NCBI GenBank assembly: GCA_002367305.1
Contig: DFBG01000011.1
Span: 1-6,850, forward strand
Source: Actinobacteria bacterium UBA3086
GTDB lineage: Bacteria; Actinomycetota; Coriobacteriia; Anaerosomatales; UBA3086
Direction: 5' to 3'
Length of the DNA stretch: 6,850 nucleotides
A program made the translations under genes and the position numbers. Shown piece after piece: positions 1 to 6,041 of this stretch; within the stretch, counting starts at the first letter, position 1; each line of letters begins with the position of its first letter. Under the pieces are notes generated by a model. It did not search any database and was not told where the DNA came from. It was given only the letters and a program-made list of their open reading frames with translations.

Positions 1-1244
1 CCGAGCTTGTCCTCGTCCGCTTTGGTCTTGGCGACGATAGCCACGGGATAGAGAGGCTCCGGCAGGGGCATCGCGTCGAAACTCGTTCTGCCCTCGCCCA
101 GCGTGTCGCCGGTGAGCGTGTCAGCGAGCTTGGGAAGGACCGCGATGTCGCCGGCAGGTATCGCCTCGACGTCGACCGTGTCCTTGCCCTTCATCTTGTA
201 GACGTGCGCAATGCGTTCCTTCTTGCCGGTACGGACGTTCAGGAGTTCCATCCCGGGCTTGAGAGTGCCTGACACGACCTTGACGTAGTTGATGCGTCCT
301 ACGTACGGGTCGGACATGGTCTTGAACACCCATGCGGTGACCGGTCCGTCGATCGTGACATCCATCTCGTCGCCGTCGGTGGTGGGAATGGGGCCATGGG
401 CTGTCGGCTGGGGGAAGAAGCTCACGATCTCGTCCATGAAATCCTTGACACCGATGACCTCTGTGGCGGAACCGACGAACACAGGGATGAAGATGCCCTG
501 AGCTATGGCCTTGTCGAGAAGGGTCTCGAGTTCCTCCTGTGAGAGACGTTCACCCTCCAGGTACTTCTCCATGAGGTCGTCATCCGCTTCGGCGACGAGC
601 TCCAGCAGCTTGTCTCGCCACTCTGTCGCCGACTCTTTCAGATCATCGGGGATATCCGTTTCGGTGATCTTGGCGCCTATGCCGTGGACGTAGGCTTTCA
701 TGCGAATGATGTCCACGACACCTTTAAGCCCTTGTTCCTTGCCGAGAGGAATCTGGACGAGGCCCACTCGGTGGCCGAAGTCATCGATCAACTTCTGGAG
801 AGCGCCCTCGTAATCGGCGTGCTCCTTGTCGAGTCGGTTGATGAACACTGCACGAGCAATGCCCATCTCTCCGGCGTACTTCCAGAGACGATCGGTCTGA
901 ACCTGAGGTCCGGAGACGGCGTCGACGACGAAGAGAGCCATTTCTGTGGCTTCCATCCCCGCGATGGCGTCGCCCATGAAGTCGGCGTAGCCGGGGGTGT
1001 CGATGATGTTGATCTTGACGCCCTTGTACGTGAGTGGTGCGAGGGTGAGGTTGATGCTCATCTTGCGTTTGATCTCTTCGGCGTCGTGATCGAGGTTGCT
1101 GTGCTCCTCGTCAACGCTTCCAAGACGCGATGTTTCGCCGGCCAGGTAGAGCATAGCTTCTGCGAGGGACGTTTTGCCCGCACCGCCGTGACCGACGAGA
1201 ACAACGTTGCGGACTTTGTCAGTGCTTGGTGCTCCCAAGTGCAT
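1..1244 (-). CDS. Elongation factor G-like translational GTPase (partial, 3' end outside window)
   Basis: Ribosome-associated GTPase of the EF-G family, acting in the cytoplasm. About 414 codons are visible out of roughly 690 usual for the family: the G domain, domain II and the beginning of domain III. Seen motifs are the P-loop GHGGAGKT (residues 18-25), DTPG (82-85), NRLD (136-139, in place of NKxD) and a G5-like GSAT (about 250). Domain II shows PYVGRINYVKVVSG, and domain III starts with an AKTKADEDKLG segment typical of EF-G. The canonical switch I RGITI is replaced by RKMSI (60-64), and the P-loop is GHGGAGKT rather than GHIDAGKT. This points to the EF-G-like (EF-G2) paralogue type rather than the main translocase. 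Start: the ATG at 1244 lies only 2 nt from AGGAGG (1252-1247), whereas the in-frame TTG at codon 3 (1238-1236) has 8-nt spacing and may be the true start. It is transcribed away from the cyclophilin gene. The family is secure; canonical versus paralogous role is inference. Confidence 0.93.
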   Translation of the reverse strand, partial: MHLGAPSTDKVRNVVLVGHGGAGKTSLAEAMLYLAGETSRLGSVDEEHSNLDHDAEEIKRKMSINLTLAPLTYKGVKINIIDTPGYADFMGDAIAGMEATEMALFVVDAVSGPQVQTDRLWKYAGEMGIARAVFINRLDKEHADYEGALQKLIDDFGHRVGLVQIPLGKEQGLKGVVDIIRMKAYVHGIGAKITETDIPDDLKESATEWRDKLLELVAEADDDLMEKYLEGERLSQEELETLLDKAIAQGIFIPVFVGSATEVIGVKDFMDEIVSFFPQPTAHGPIPTTDGDEMDVTIDGPVTAWVFKTMSDPYVGRINYVKVVSGTLKPGMELLNVRTGKKERIAHVYKMKGKDTVDVEAIPAGDIAVLPKLADTLTGDTLGEGRTSFDAMPLPEPLYPVAIVAKTKADEDKL

Positions 1245-1440
1245 CTCCTCCTTGTTCGAGACCCTTCAAGGTCGAACCAGCAAGACGCTCGGAACGCATG
1301 TGTGCACGCCCCGCGCGCTGTGCCTTCAGCATACTCCTGCACGCCGGTGTCGGCACTGATAGAATGTGACACGGCTTTCGACGACTTCACGTCGTTCGCG
1401 GCCATGTCATGGTACGTACCCCAGGAAGGACCCGCGCTAC
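1245..1440. promoter_or_regulatory. Divergent intergenic region between the EF-G-like and cyclophilin genes
   Basis: These 196 bp separate two divergently transcribed genes and must hold at least one promoter for each, unless longer transcripts enter. I see a reasonable extended -10 for the rightward side (listed separately). For the leftward side there is only a weak TATGCT (1334-1329, minus strand), without a convincing -35 box. No small gene with a ribosome binding site was found here. Confidence 0.5.
1337..1365 (+). promoter_or_regulatory. Putative sigma-70-type promoter for cyclophilin/TPR genes
   Basis: An extended -10 element, TGaTAGAAT (1357-1365), agrees with the TGnTATAAT consensus at all but one position of the hexamer. 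The -35 candidate CTGCAC (1337-1342), 17 bp upstream, is poor, which is tolerated with an extended -10. Transcription would begin near 1372 and give a leader of about 70 nt before the ATG at 1441. A 5-bp inverted repeat (GTGTC 1347-1351, GACAC 1368-1372) brackets the -10 and could be an operator, but is short. Called by eye; no start-site data. Confidence 0.4.
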
Positions 1441-2130
1441 ATGCGAATGCGATCGAAGCACCTGTCGCTCATTGTCCTTGCCATCATTCTGGTTGCCTCT
1501 GTGGTTGTTCTGCAGGGTTGCTCGAGCGGTGCCGATAAGACAAGAGATATCTCCTACGGTGGCTCAGGCGAGGCTGAAGAGTCTGCGCAAGAGCCAGTCG
1601 AAGAGTCAGTAGAAGAGCCTGCCATTCCGTTTGAGGAGGACCCCTTGTATACACCCAGTTACGAGATCCAGGGCAATGAGATCGCCGTCATCAACACCAA
1701 TAGAGGCGTCATCAAGTTCGAGTTCTTCGGCGAGGATGCACCCAATCACGTTGCGGCATTCATCGAACTCGCTCAGAAGGGCTTCTACGACGGAACCAAG
1801 TTCCATCGTGTGGTTCGCGAACCCGAGCCTTTCGTGATCCAGGGTGGCGACCCGCTCTCCAAGACCGATGACCCCATGGTGGGTACCGGCGGCCCCGGAT
1901 ACAGCCTCGCTGCGGAGTTCAACGAGAACAAGCATCTCGAGGGAACCGTCTCCATGGCACGTTCGCAGGATCCGAACTCAGCGGGTTCGCAGTTCTACAT
2001 CTGTCTGGCGCCGCTGCCGTTCCTTGATGGTCAGTACACGGTTTTCGGTCAGGTGACCGAGGGCCTTGATATCGTTCAAGCGGTCATGCAGGGCGATGTC
2101 ATGGAATCCGTCACGATAGAGACCGAATAG
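1441..2130 (+). CDS. Cyclophilin-type peptidyl-prolyl cis-trans isomerase lipoprotein
   Basis: Predicted enzyme of 229 aa that isomerises X-Pro bonds in proteins outside the cytoplasmic membrane. The N-terminus is a lipoprotein signal: basic MRMRSK, a hydrophobic core (8-24) and lipobox LQGC with C27 as the lipidation site. A Ser/Gly/Glu-rich tether (28-68) leads to the cyclophilin fold (about 78-228). Active-site motifs seen are FHRV (R123, like CypA R55), FVIQGGD (132-138), SMAR (171-174) and SQFYICL (183-189). CypA W121 is replaced by F194 in PFLDGQYTVFG, as in many bacterial cyclophilins that bind cyclosporin poorly. The start was chosen at 1441 because AAGGA (1426-1430) lies 10 nt upstream and the signal peptide begins there; an upstream in-frame GTG at 1366 would put 25 unlikely residues before it. 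The gene lies 21 nt before the TPR gene and probably shares its transcript. Its substrates are unknown. Confidence 0.95.
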   Translation: MRMRSKHLSLIVLAIILVASVVVLQGCSSGADKTRDISYGGSGEAEESAQEPVEESVEEPAIPFEEDPLYTPSYEIQGNEIAVINTNRGVIKFEFFGEDAPNHVAAFIELAQKGFYDGTKFHRVVREPEPFVIQGGDPLSKTDDPMVGTGGPGYSLAAEFNENKHLEGTVSMARSQDPNSAGSQFYICLAPLPFLDGQYTVFGQVTEGLDIVQAVMQGDVMESVTIETE

Positions 2131-2151
2131 CAGCCGACCGAGGAGACGTGC

Positions 2152-3591
2152 GTGGACGAGGCGCGATTCCAAGAATCTAAGACGGCGTACGAGGCCGGTG
2201 ACTACCGCGCTGCTGCGAAGGGTTTCCTCGCATCGGCAGGGCGTAGTGCTGACGGCAGCGGCGCCGCATACCATATGGCGGGCAACGCACTCATGCGGCT
2301 GCGTCGTCACGGTGATGCCGTTACCGTCTATGGCCATGCCCTTCGCGACGATCTCTACGATCAGCGTGGTGCGGTGCGCACCAATCAGGGCACCGCTCTT
2401 GCTTCAATGGGCGAGTACGCCGAGGCCGTGAAGTCATTCGAAGCCGCCATCGGCGAGCCGGGATATCCCACTCCCTATAAGGCCCATCAGGGTGTAGCGT
2501 CCGCGCTGCTCGAGATGGGACGCGTTGACGAGGCAGCCGCCTCGTATCGGCGGGCGGCACTCGACGAGAGCAATCCGGATCCGGGCCGTGCGCTCAACAA
2601 CCTCGGTCTCTGTTTCATGGCGTTGCGACGACCTGAAGATGCTGTTGAGGCATACAAGGCGGCCATCGGGTTCGATTCATATTCAGGCAAGGGGCGGGCC
2701 CTCGCCAATTTGGGCATCGCCTTCTCCATGAGTGGAGAGCACAAGCAAGCGGTTCGTGCATTTGAGAAGGCGACGCAGATGCATAGTCACGAACTCTCGA
2801 GTGCTGCGAGTGCCGCGTTCGAGTCCAGCAAGGATGCGCTGGCGGCCTCGCGCGAGACGGTCGACGGCTGGCAGACGGGCGAGATGCCTCCCATGGTTGA
2901 CGCGCCGGCGGAGACCGCTGGCTGGGCTACCGGCGAGCTCGTGAGTCTCAGCGGGGTCACCAACGGTTCATCTGCGACCGACGCCCTCTCGAGGACTGTT
3001 CCCTCCGTCGGTGATAGTGGTGCTTCTGAGCCCGAGGCTGTCGCGGATGCCCACTCGGAAGAGATGCTCGAGGCGACCGCCGATCTCTTTGGAAGCGATG
3101 AGGCCGTGAATTCGTTCTTTGCGATCAGCGAGGACGAGATGCGTGACAAGGATCGTGCCGCACGTCGTGCGGAGCGTATCTCACGCAAGGATCACCGCAG
3201 TCCTTTGGCAGTCGCACTTATTGGAGCTCTCGTCGCTGCGATCATCATCGGCGGTCTGGCGGGAGCGTACTTCGCAGGATATGGGTACCCCACGCAGACT
3301 ATGAGCGTGGAGGGTATGCTTGATGCCCACGCCAGTGGTGAGCCGGTTGAGGGTTTCTGGATCGCAGTGCCGTCGGCCGATCTGGATAAGGAGATGGCGA
3401 AGCTACCTCCGCTCAAGGATTTCAAGATCGAGAGCATCGATCGATCGGCGAAATCCTCTGAAGTCAGTGTCGTCGTGACCCCCGAGGACGGGGCGGACCT
3501 CCACTACCGGATAACGCTTTCTCGTGAAGGCGTCGGGTGGAAGGTCACCGGGGTCGAGAATGATTGGCGTTCGACCGGTGGCGGTTCATAG
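2152..3591 (+). CDS. Membrane-anchored TPR-repeat protein
   Basis: Protein of 479 aa with unknown specific function; TPR domains usually bind other proteins. About six degenerate TPR units fill residues 5-212, clearest at 74-106, 148-178 (NNLGLCFMALRRPEDAVEAYKAAI) and 183-212. A low-complexity, acidic linker follows (about 225-330), containing GWQTGE (239-244) and GWATGE (257-262). A basic stretch RAARRAERISRK (335-346) precedes one hydrophobic helix (about 352-376), so the TPR part should face the cytoplasm. The last ~100 residues should lie outside and end in a small alpha/beta-looking segment with GVGWKVTGVENDW (460-472). The GTG start at 2152 is supported by AGGAGA (2141-2146) with 5-nt spacing. 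It follows the cyclophilin gene by 21 nt. No signal peptide and no enzymatic motif were seen. A scaffold linking cytoplasmic partners to the envelope is a guess. Confidence 0.85.
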   Translation: MDEARFQESKTAYEAGDYRAAAKGFLASAGRSADGSGAAYHMAGNALMRLRRHGDAVTVYGHALRDDLYDQRGAVRTNQGTALASMGEYAEAVKSFEAAIGEPGYPTPYKAHQGVASALLEMGRVDEAAASYRRAALDESNPDPGRALNNLGLCFMALRRPEDAVEAYKAAIGFDSYSGKGRALANLGIAFSMSGEHKQAVRAFEKATQMHSHELSSAASAAFESSKDALAASRETVDGWQTGEMPPMVDAPAETAGWATGELVSLSGVTNGSSATDALSRTVPSVGDSGASEPEAVADAHSEEMLEATADLFGSDEAVNSFFAISEDEMRDKDRAARRAERISRKDHRSPLAVALIGALVAAIIIGGLAGAYFAGYGYPTQTMSVEGMLDAHASGEPVEGFWIAVPSADLDKEMAKLPPLKDFKIESIDRSAKSSEVSVVVTPEDGADLHYRITLSREGVGWKVTGVENDWRSTGGGS

Positions 3592-3660
3592 TCCATACTC
3601 GCCCAGTGCGCTCGACCACGAGCGTTGTGTTGTAAGCACACGATAGAAGGAAGTACGCAC

Positions 3661-4065
3661 ATGGAGCAGAAAACATACATCATGATCAAGCCGGATGCCG
3701 TGGCTCGTGGGCTCATCGCTCCGATTCTTCAGCGCTTTGAGGACACGGGATTGGGCATCGAGCGTCTCGAGTTGGGTACGCTCACTCGTGAGCAGGCCGA
3801 GGAGAACTACCGGGAGCATGAGGGCAAGCCCTTCTACCCGGGTCTCATCGACTACATCACCGCAGGTCCCGTTGTGAAGATGGTTCTCACCGGTCCCGAT
3901 TCGGTGATGGTGTGCCGCAAGCTCATGGGTGCCACCAACCCCCGTGACGCCGCTCCGGGAACCATCCGTGGCGACTACGGTTTGATCGTGGACGCGAACG
4001 TCGTTCACGGTTCCGACTCTGCTGAGTCGGCAAAGCGTGAGATCGCCATCTTCTTCGGCGACTGA
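3661..4065 (+). CDS. ndk: Nucleoside diphosphate kinase
   Basis: Cytoplasmic enzyme of 134 aa that transfers the gamma phosphate from NTPs (mainly ATP) to NDPs through a phosphohistidine, balancing the NTP and dNTP pools. All key residues are present: K10 in IMIKPDA, Y50, R86 in CRKLMGATNP, T92, R103 in TIRGDYG, N113, and the catalytic H116 in NVVHGSDS. Length and the HGSDS motif match the short bacterial family. The start at 3661 is supported by GAAGGA (3646-3651) with 9-nt spacing; an in-frame ATG at 3625 would add twelve residues (starting MCCKH) not found in the family and has no good ribosome binding site. It lies 69 nt after the TPR gene, so it may be read from the same transcript or have its own weak promoter. 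Directly downstream is a strong terminator that closes this group of genes. Confidence 0.98.
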   Translation: MEQKTYIMIKPDAVARGLIAPILQRFEDTGLGIERLELGTLTREQAEENYREHEGKPFYPGLIDYITAGPVVKMVLTGPDSVMVCRKLMGATNPRDAAPGTIRGDYGLIVDANVVHGSDSAESAKREIAIFFGD

Positions 4066-4077
4066 TGCAAAACTGTG

Positions 4078-4111
4078 CGGGGCGGTTGCGGATAGCGACC
4101 GCCCCGTTTTT
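4078..4111 (+). terminator. Intrinsic terminator after ndk
   Basis: A GC-rich hairpin with left arm 4078-4089 and right arm 4095-4106 (12 pairs including one U-G) and a 5-nt loop GGATA is followed at once by TTTTT (4107-4111). The core GGGGCGGT/ACCGCCCC is perfectly complementary. An AAAA run at 4069-4072 precedes it, so it might work weakly in the other direction. It starts 12 nt after the ndk stop codon and separates ndk from the hydrogenase operon. Confidence 0.92.
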
Positions 4112-4164
4112 GTATGTGCGGCCGTCCTGTCGTTGCCTTCTTTGCTGGGGGAGAGGAAGCACGT
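4112..4164 (+). promoter_or_regulatory. Leader region of the hydrogenase operon, no clear promoter
   Basis: Only 53 bp lie between the terminator and the first hydrogenase gene, so the operon promoter must lie here or overlap the terminator. One weak candidate is TTGCGG (4086-4091), inside the hairpin, with TTTGTA (4109-4114) at 17-bp spacing. I see no recognisable Fnr, Rex or other operator. The AGAGGA at 4152-4157, 7 nt before ATG 4165, is a good ribosome binding site and decides the start of the beta subunit. Confidence 0.3.
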
Positions 4165-5187
4165 ATGTTCTTTCGTGTAATGGAGTCGTCGCGGCTGCCT
4201 GACCTGGTGCGGGGATTCGCCCAGGATCATGAGGTCATCGGACCTGTCGCCAAGGATGATCGCTTCGTTTTCGCGACGATCGATGATCCGGCTGAGCTCC
4301 GGCTCGACTACGATACGACGCTGCTCCCACCCAAGAAACTCTTCTTTCCCGCCGAGGATCAGCTGATGCGATTCCGGGTCGCGGACAATGAGGTGCTCGA
4401 CGATGAGGTCTTCGCCGCACCGAGGGTGTTGTTCGGTGTGCATCCCTGCGACATCAACGCGCTGCTTCTCATGGACAACATCTTCCTCAAGGACTACGTG
4501 GATCCTTACTACAAGGCGCGACGTGACGCTACGTTGATCGTGGGTATCAGCTGTGTCCCCTCTGAGGAGTGTTTCTGCAACGCGTGGGGAACCGATGAGG
4601 CCCACTGGGGTTTCGATATCTTCCTCACTGACCTTGGGGACAGGTACTTCATATCGGTTCGTTCGGTGAAGGGTGCGGAGTTGCTCGATGATTTCGTCGA
4701 GACGCGTGAAATCACTGACGCCGACACTGCTGACTTCCAGCGGGTCACTGCGGAGCGCAAGGAGATGTTCGCTGAGGATCTCGATACCTCGCAGCTACCC
4801 CTGTTGCTGGACGCCAAGTTCGACAGTCCGGTGTGGGATGCGTTAGGGGAGCGTTGCCTCTCATGCGGAGCGTGCTCCATGGTATGCCCCACGTGCTACT
4901 GCTTCGATGTGCGAGATGATCTGGCGCCCGACCAGAAGACCGGGACGCGCAGTAGGCTCTGGGACTCATGCCAGTTCAGTGAATTCTCTGCCGTGGCCCA
5001 CGGACAGAATTTCCGCGACTCCCGGGCGAGCAGGGTGAAGTACCGCTACTACCACAAGCAGTGGGGGTACCTCTCCAAATTCGAGAGGGTTCTCTGTGTG
5101 GGGTGCGGTCGATGTGCTCGTGCATGCGCGGCGAACATCACGCCGCGCGAAGTCGTATCCGCTCTGGCGAAGGGGGGCTTCGAGTGA
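4165..5187 (+). CDS. hydB: [NiFe]-hydrogenase (sulfhydrogenase-type) beta subunit, 4Fe-4S ferredoxin protein
   Basis: Electron-transfer subunit of 340 aa, from the family shared by HydB of group 3b hydrogenases, anaerobic sulfite reductase subunit A (AsrA) and FlxB. It should pass electrons between the FAD subunit and other clusters of the soluble complex. The N-terminal part carries the family signatures VHPCDINALLLMD (C95) and ISCVPSEECFC (C130, C136, C138), whose four cysteines may hold an extra cluster. The C-terminal part has two 4Fe-4S motifs: C231-C234-C237-C241-P and C311-C314-C317-C321, the second followed by Ala rather than Pro. C244 and C246 follow the first motif. The start at 4165 fits the ribosome binding site; the in-frame ATG at 4114 abuts the terminator and adds residues the family lacks. 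The stop overlaps the gamma start as GTGA. The hydrogenase assignment, rather than sulfite reductase, rests on the delta and alpha genes downstream. Confidence 0.9.
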   Translation: MFFRVMESSRLPDLVRGFAQDHEVIGPVAKDDRFVFATIDDPAELRLDYDTTLLPPKKLFFPAEDQLMRFRVADNEVLDDEVFAAPRVLFGVHPCDINALLLMDNIFLKDYVDPYYKARRDATLIVGISCVPSEECFCNAWGTDEAHWGFDIFLTDLGDRYFISVRSVKGAELLDDFVETREITDADTADFQRVTAERKEMFAEDLDTSQLPLLLDAKFDSPVWDALGERCLSCGACSMVCPTCYCFDVRDDLAPDQKTGTRSRLWDSCQFSEFSAVAHGQNFRDSRASRVKYRYYHKQWGYLSKFERVLCVGCGRCARACAANITPREVVSALAKGGFE

Positions 5188-6041
5188 CGGTCGCCAATAT
5201 GTTCAAGGAACCGGGAGCCAATCCGTACCGCCCGTGGCCGGCGCGGATCACCTCGATAATCGATCTGACCGAGCATGAGAAGTTGTTCGAACTCCGCATC
5301 ATCGATGAGAAGGTTCGTGAGGGATTCCAGTTCGATTCCGGACAGTTCGTGGAGCTTTCCATCTTTGGAGTGGGCGAGGCGCCGGTCTCGATCTCATCGG
5401 CACCGAGCAAGCAGGGCTTCATCGAGCTCTGCGTGCGCAACGCCGGCGATGTGACCGGCGCGCTTCATGCCAAGAAATGCGGGGATGTCGTTGGCCTGCG
5501 TGGTCCCTTGGGCCGCGGTTTCCCCTTCGCGGAGATGAAGGGACACGACGTCTTGCTCGTGGCGGGTGGACTGGGCATCGCGCCCCTCAAGTCGCTGATC
5601 AACCACATTCATGATGATCGTCATGATTTCGGGACGGTCACCATCCTCTACGGAGCGCGCAACCCAAGTGAGATCCTGTTCCGCTACCAGTTCGATATGT
5701 GGAAGCATCGCGACGACTTCAATCTGATCCTGACGGTCGACGAGGCCGACGAGAGCTGGAGTGACGAGGTCGGTCGAGTCACCGCGCTATTCGACAAGAT
5801 CGATATCGACCCGGACAACACCTACGGCGCCATCTGCGGGCCCCCGGTCATGTATCGGTACGTGATCGACGAGATGCGCAAGAAGGACATGGACGTCGAC
5901 AAGATCTATATGAGCTTCGAGCGCCGTATGAAGTGTGGCATCGGCAAGTGTGGACACTGTGGCGTCGGTCATCAGTACGCGTGTATCGACGGCCCGGTGT
6001 TCAACTACTGGGAAGCTATGAACCTCCAGGAGGCGATCTAG
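5184..6041 (+). CDS. hydG: [NiFe]-hydrogenase (sulfhydrogenase-type) gamma subunit, FAD/NAD(P)-binding
   Basis: Diaphorase subunit of 285 aa, from the ferredoxin-NADP+ reductase superfamily (HydG/AsrB/PyrK-like), predicted to exchange electrons between FAD and NAD(P)H. The FAD domain (about 15-110) includes EAPVSISS (65-72) and VGLRGPLGRGFP. The nucleotide domain has GGLGIAPL (128-135), YGARNPSEILF and CGPPVMY (C218-Y224). The C-terminus holds a 2Fe-2S type motif with C251, C256, C259 and C267 (spacing C-x4-C-x2-C-x7-C) after SFERRMK. The start is GTG 5184, overlapping the beta stop codon (GTGA) with AGGGGGG 6 nt upstream. ATG 5199 is a poorer alternative, and the reading frame open from 5061 lies inside beta. 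NAD versus NADP preference cannot be read from the sequence. This HydG is unrelated to the radical-SAM [FeFe]-hydrogenase maturase of the same name. Confidence 0.92.
   Translation: MTVANMFKEPGANPYRPWPARITSIIDLTEHEKLFELRIIDEKVREGFQFDSGQFVELSIFGVGEAPVSISSAPSKQGFIELCVRNAGDVTGALHAKKCGDVVGLRGPLGRGFPFAEMKGHDVLLVAGGLGIAPLKSLINHIHDDRHDFGTVTILYGARNPSEILFRYQFDMWKHRDDFNLILTVDEADESWSDEVGRVTALFDKIDIDPDNTYGAICGPPVMYRYVIDEMRKKDMDVDKIYMSFERRMKCGIGKCGHCGVGHQYACIDGPVFNYWEAMNLQEAI

Noticed and set aside
684..1538. Long open frame of 284 codons on the plus strand
   Set aside because: It lies antisense to the well-supported EF-G-like gene and runs into the cyclophilin gene; its product resembles nothing known and it has no good start site. 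Long antisense frames are common in GC-rich coding DNA.
3547..3579. Imperfect hairpin (ACCGG, TCGA / TCGA, CCGGT) at the 3' end of the TPR gene, considered as a terminator
   Set aside because: It lies within coding sequence, has a 2-nt bulge and 13-nt loop, and lacks a following T-tract.
4114..4164. Upstream ATG start for the hydrogenase beta subunit
   Set aside because: It immediately follows the T-tract of the terminator, has no ribosome binding site, and adds 17 residues not expected in the family. ATG 4165 has a good site.
3586..4605. Open frame of 339 codons on the minus strand
   Set aside because: It covers ndk, the terminator and the start of hydB in antisense, and both genes have clear family motifs. 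It is a by-product of codon bias.
5061..5183. Extended N-terminus of the gamma subunit inside hydB
   Set aside because: It would overlap the second ferredoxin motif of beta in another frame and adds an arginine/cysteine-rich segment foreign to the family. GTG 5184 with AGGGGGG is preferred.
4165..6041. Anaerobic sulfite reductase AsrA/AsrB
   Set aside because: The two proteins fit that family, but the next genes are hydrogenase small and large subunits, and no AsrC-type siroheme subunit is visible.
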